Shown here: positions 44,019 through 44,026 of the stretch, one piece after another
Layout of the letters: each line of letters starts with the position of its first letter
Position numbering within the stretch: the first letter of the stretch is position 1
Source of the DNA: Planctomycetota bacterium
GTDB taxonomy: Bacteria > Planctomycetota > Phycisphaerae > UBA1845
Length of the DNA: 44,026 nt
NCBI GenBank assembly: GCA_024276605.1
Contig: JAJRWX010000079.1
Location: 1-44,026 of the forward strand
Direction: 5' to 3'
Notes under the pieces: model-generated
The model's input: only the letters and a program-made list of their open reading frames with translations
Databases searched by the model: none
Told to the model about the DNA's origin: nothing
Program-made: the position numbers and the translations under genes

Positions 44019-44026
44019 GGATGAAC

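Overview
The window looks like a chromosomal segment of a Gram-negative bacterium, most likely a member of the Planctomycetota. KDO/LPS genes (waaA, kdsB) imply an outer membrane. Two long secreted proteins end in the degenerate dockerin-like module (a GD..G.V...DIL..V..FQ pattern, twice, then a Cys/Pro tail) that is typical of that phylum. Base composition is moderate and most genes have clear Shine-Dalgarno sites. Taxonomy is inferred from these traits, not from a marker gene.

Layout. Positions 1-93 look like the 5' end of a group II intron on the minus strand, cut by the window edge. 0.45-6.1 kb is housekeeping: acs, waaA, truD and a DUF2238-type membrane protein, with a 113-bp structured repeat between the last two. 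6.2-14.2 kb is the most unusual part. A 1073-aa coiled-coil protein on the minus strand faces a four-gene plus-strand operon: a second coiled-coil protein, an FGE-like (formylglycine-generating-enzyme fold) protein lacking the catalytic cysteines, a zinc-ribbon P-loop GTPase, and a protein that resembles GAP1-N2 GTPase-associated proteins. I read this as a GTPase-centred conflict (defence-like) or envelope-associated complex with its own coiled-coil partners.

14.3-19.6 kb holds argE, ftcD, a membrane-anchored sulfatase-fold protein with Thr at the nucleophile position, and tRNA-Leu(UAG). 20-24 kb has a secreted matrixin-like metalloprotease with a dockerin-like tail and a dicarboxylate/glutamate symporter. 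24.1-27.8 kb is a tight run kdsB-pyrG-D12 DNA adenine methyltransferase; kdsB and pyrG overlap, and KdsB consumes the CTP that PyrG makes. 28.2-37 kb contains an HDOD-GGDEF regulator, lipoprotein MsrB, a flavin/NAD-membrane-polyferredoxin fusion, glutamate dehydrogenase, an acetolactate-synthase-like TPP enzyme and lipoprotein MsrA, giving a redox and amino-acid flavour.

37.2-42.5 kb is one minus-strand gene for a 1737-aa secreted protein with about 26 cysteine-rich repeats and the same type of dockerin-like C-terminus as the metalloprotease. After one unrecognised protein, the window ends in a second, inverted copy of the structured repeat seen at 5.3 kb. This copy has terminal inverted repeats and a perfect 24-bp hairpin.

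Family assignments rest on motif recognition by eye. No database search was run.
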